In this document: piece after piece, positions 15,074 through 15,912 of the stretch | Layout: each line of letters starts with the position of its first letter | Position numbering within the stretch: position 1 is the stretch's first letter | Source of the DNA: Bacteroidales bacterium | GTDB lineage: Bacteria; Bacteroidota; Bacteroidia; Bacteroidales; Bacteroidaceae | NCBI GenBank assembly: GCA_004558865.1 | Contig: SFCY01000051.1 | Span: forward strand, 1-15,912 | Length of the DNA: 15,912 nucleotides | Reading direction: 5' to 3' | The notes under the pieces: model-generated | Told to the model about the DNA's origin: nothing | The model's database searches: none | The model's input: only the letters and a program-made list of their open reading frames with translations | Made by a program: the position numbers and the translations under genes

Positions 15074-15912
15074 ATGAGAATCACCATGACACAAACAAAG
15101 TCAAGAGTTGCCTTGCTGGCCTTCGCCATACTTTTCCGCCTGACGCTGACAGCCCAAACAACAGCTTGGGAGACATGCGGTGACTCCTGTATGCAGGCCT
15201 TCAATCTCTTTCAGGCCTTGAATTGCTACTCACAAGCGCTCAAACAGGAGGACACACAAGGGCTGAGGATGAAAATCGCCGAATGCCACTATCGACGTGG
15301 CAACTACAGGGCATGCATCGGCACGCTACAGCCCCTTGCCGCCCCACAACTCTCCCACAATGCCTTGCGGCAGTTGTTCTACAGCTACAAAGCCTTGGGC
15401 ATCACCGAAAAATTCAAGCAAACCGGACGAACCATCCTCAACTATTACCCGATGGACGCTGAGGTACTGGCCGATTTGTGCCATGAATACAACTTGGAGA
15501 TGAATCCGTTCGATACATTCCATGCAGTGGACGAATATTTGGCCAAGGACTCCACCAACCTTGCGGTCAACAGAGTGATTGCTGAGGCTGAGTTCTTACT
15601 AAAGGAATTTCAGGGAGCCAAGTATTCTTACGAGAAACTGCTTGCAGCTGGCGACTCAAGCTATATCACCTATTTCTCAGCCGGCGTGTGTGCCGAACAG
15701 CTCAGCAGATACGACAGTGTGCCATTTGAAGACAAGGTGGTTTTGCAAGTCGAAGCGGTAGACTACTTGAAGCGGGCCGTCGCAGTCTCAGACTCAGCCC
15801 AAGCTGCGCCATTCTATCACTTGGGGAATCTCTACAATGAGATGAAAAATTATCAAGAAAGCGAGAAATGCTTCAAGAAAGCCATACAACTCCTCACACC
15901 AGACCCCGTTGC
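15074..15912 (+). CDS. Secreted TPR protein, partial at the right edge
   Basis: An open frame runs from the ATG at 15074 to the window end without a stop codon; 279 complete codons are visible. A signal peptide (MRITMTQTKSRVALLAFAIL, cleavage after about TAQ) is followed by helical repeats of TPR type, for example QAFNLFQALNCYSQALKQED near 40-60 and APFYHLGNLYNEMKNYQESE near 244-263. TPR proteins serve as protein-interaction scaffolds; with a signal peptide it should act in the periplasm or envelope. A second ATG at 15086 would also fit, giving a signal peptide shorter by four residues. No promoter consensus is obvious in the 90 bases between the terminator and the start. Function cannot be assigned from the fragment. 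Confidence 0.85.
   Translation, partial: MRITMTQTKSRVALLAFAILFRLTLTAQTTAWETCGDSCMQAFNLFQALNCYSQALKQEDTQGLRMKIAECHYRRGNYRACIGTLQPLAAPQLSHNALRQLFYSYKALGITEKFKQTGRTILNYYPMDAEVLADLCHEYNLEMNPFDTFHAVDEYLAKDSTNLAVNRVIAEAEFLLKEFQGAKYSYEKLLAAGDSSYITYFSAGVCAEQLSRYDSVPFEDKVVLQVEAVDYLKRAVAVSDSAQAAPFYHLGNLYNEMKNYQESEKCFKKAIQLLTPDPV

Overview
The window looks like chromosomal DNA from a Bacteroidales bacterium, most likely Prevotella or a close relative. The evidence is Bacteroidetes-type promoters (TTTG, 19-20 bp, TAnnTTTG) upstream of several genes, absence of strong Shine-Dalgarno sequences, a secreted protein ending in a type IX secretion (T9SS)-like sorting domain, a PorE-like lipoprotein, and a Bacteroidota-type second EF-G. 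Nothing looks like a prophage, transposon, CRISPR array or defence island. The genes are housekeeping genes and envelope genes.

Layout. (1) Positions 1-219 hold no gene, only the terminator of the first gene. (2) 220-3264 (minus) encodes a 1014-residue secreted multidomain protein with repeated beta modules, a choice-of-anchor J-like domain and a T9SS-type C-terminal signal. (3) 3265-4005 is a 741-bp intergenic region with an AT-rich promoter zone, two blocks of an 8-bp tandem repeat and a perfect 17-bp inverted repeat. (4) 4006-6123 (minus) encodes a lipoprotein with the order TPR, beta-propeller, carboxypeptidase-regulatory-like domain, OmpA domain, which is the architecture of the T9SS component PorE. 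(5) 6124-6656 is intergenic, with a small palindrome next to the porE-like start, four 22-bp tandem repeats and a clear plus-strand promoter. (6) 6657-7289 encodes a 210-residue protein of unknown function. (7) 7370-9881 is a compact plus-strand operon from one clear promoter: a ZapB-like coiled-coil protein, ZapA, ribonuclease Y and a small two-helix membrane protein. A GNAT-nitrilase fusion (9968-11497) follows and may be cotranscribed. (8) hemW (11506-12615, minus) converges on the fusion gene and is divergent from an EF-G paralogue (12782-14941), which ends in a textbook terminator. (9) From 15074 a secreted TPR protein runs off the right edge.

How the genes fit together. Genes 2 and 4 plausibly belong to the same secretion biology, as a T9SS-type cargo and an envelope anchor of the machine, although proximity alone does not prove it. 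The zapB-like/zapA/rny cluster joins cell-division accessory factors to RNA turnover. The EF-G paralogue lacks the catalytic His of the DTPGH motif and has a rewritten switch I, matching the GTPase-deficient EF-G2 described in Bacteroides.

I see no convincing wholly new system. The best leads are the duplicated modules of the secreted protein, the two tandem-repeat families, the uncharacterised 210- and 118-residue proteins, the altered acetyl-CoA motif in the GNAT-nitrilase fusion, and the GTPase-deficient EF-G.
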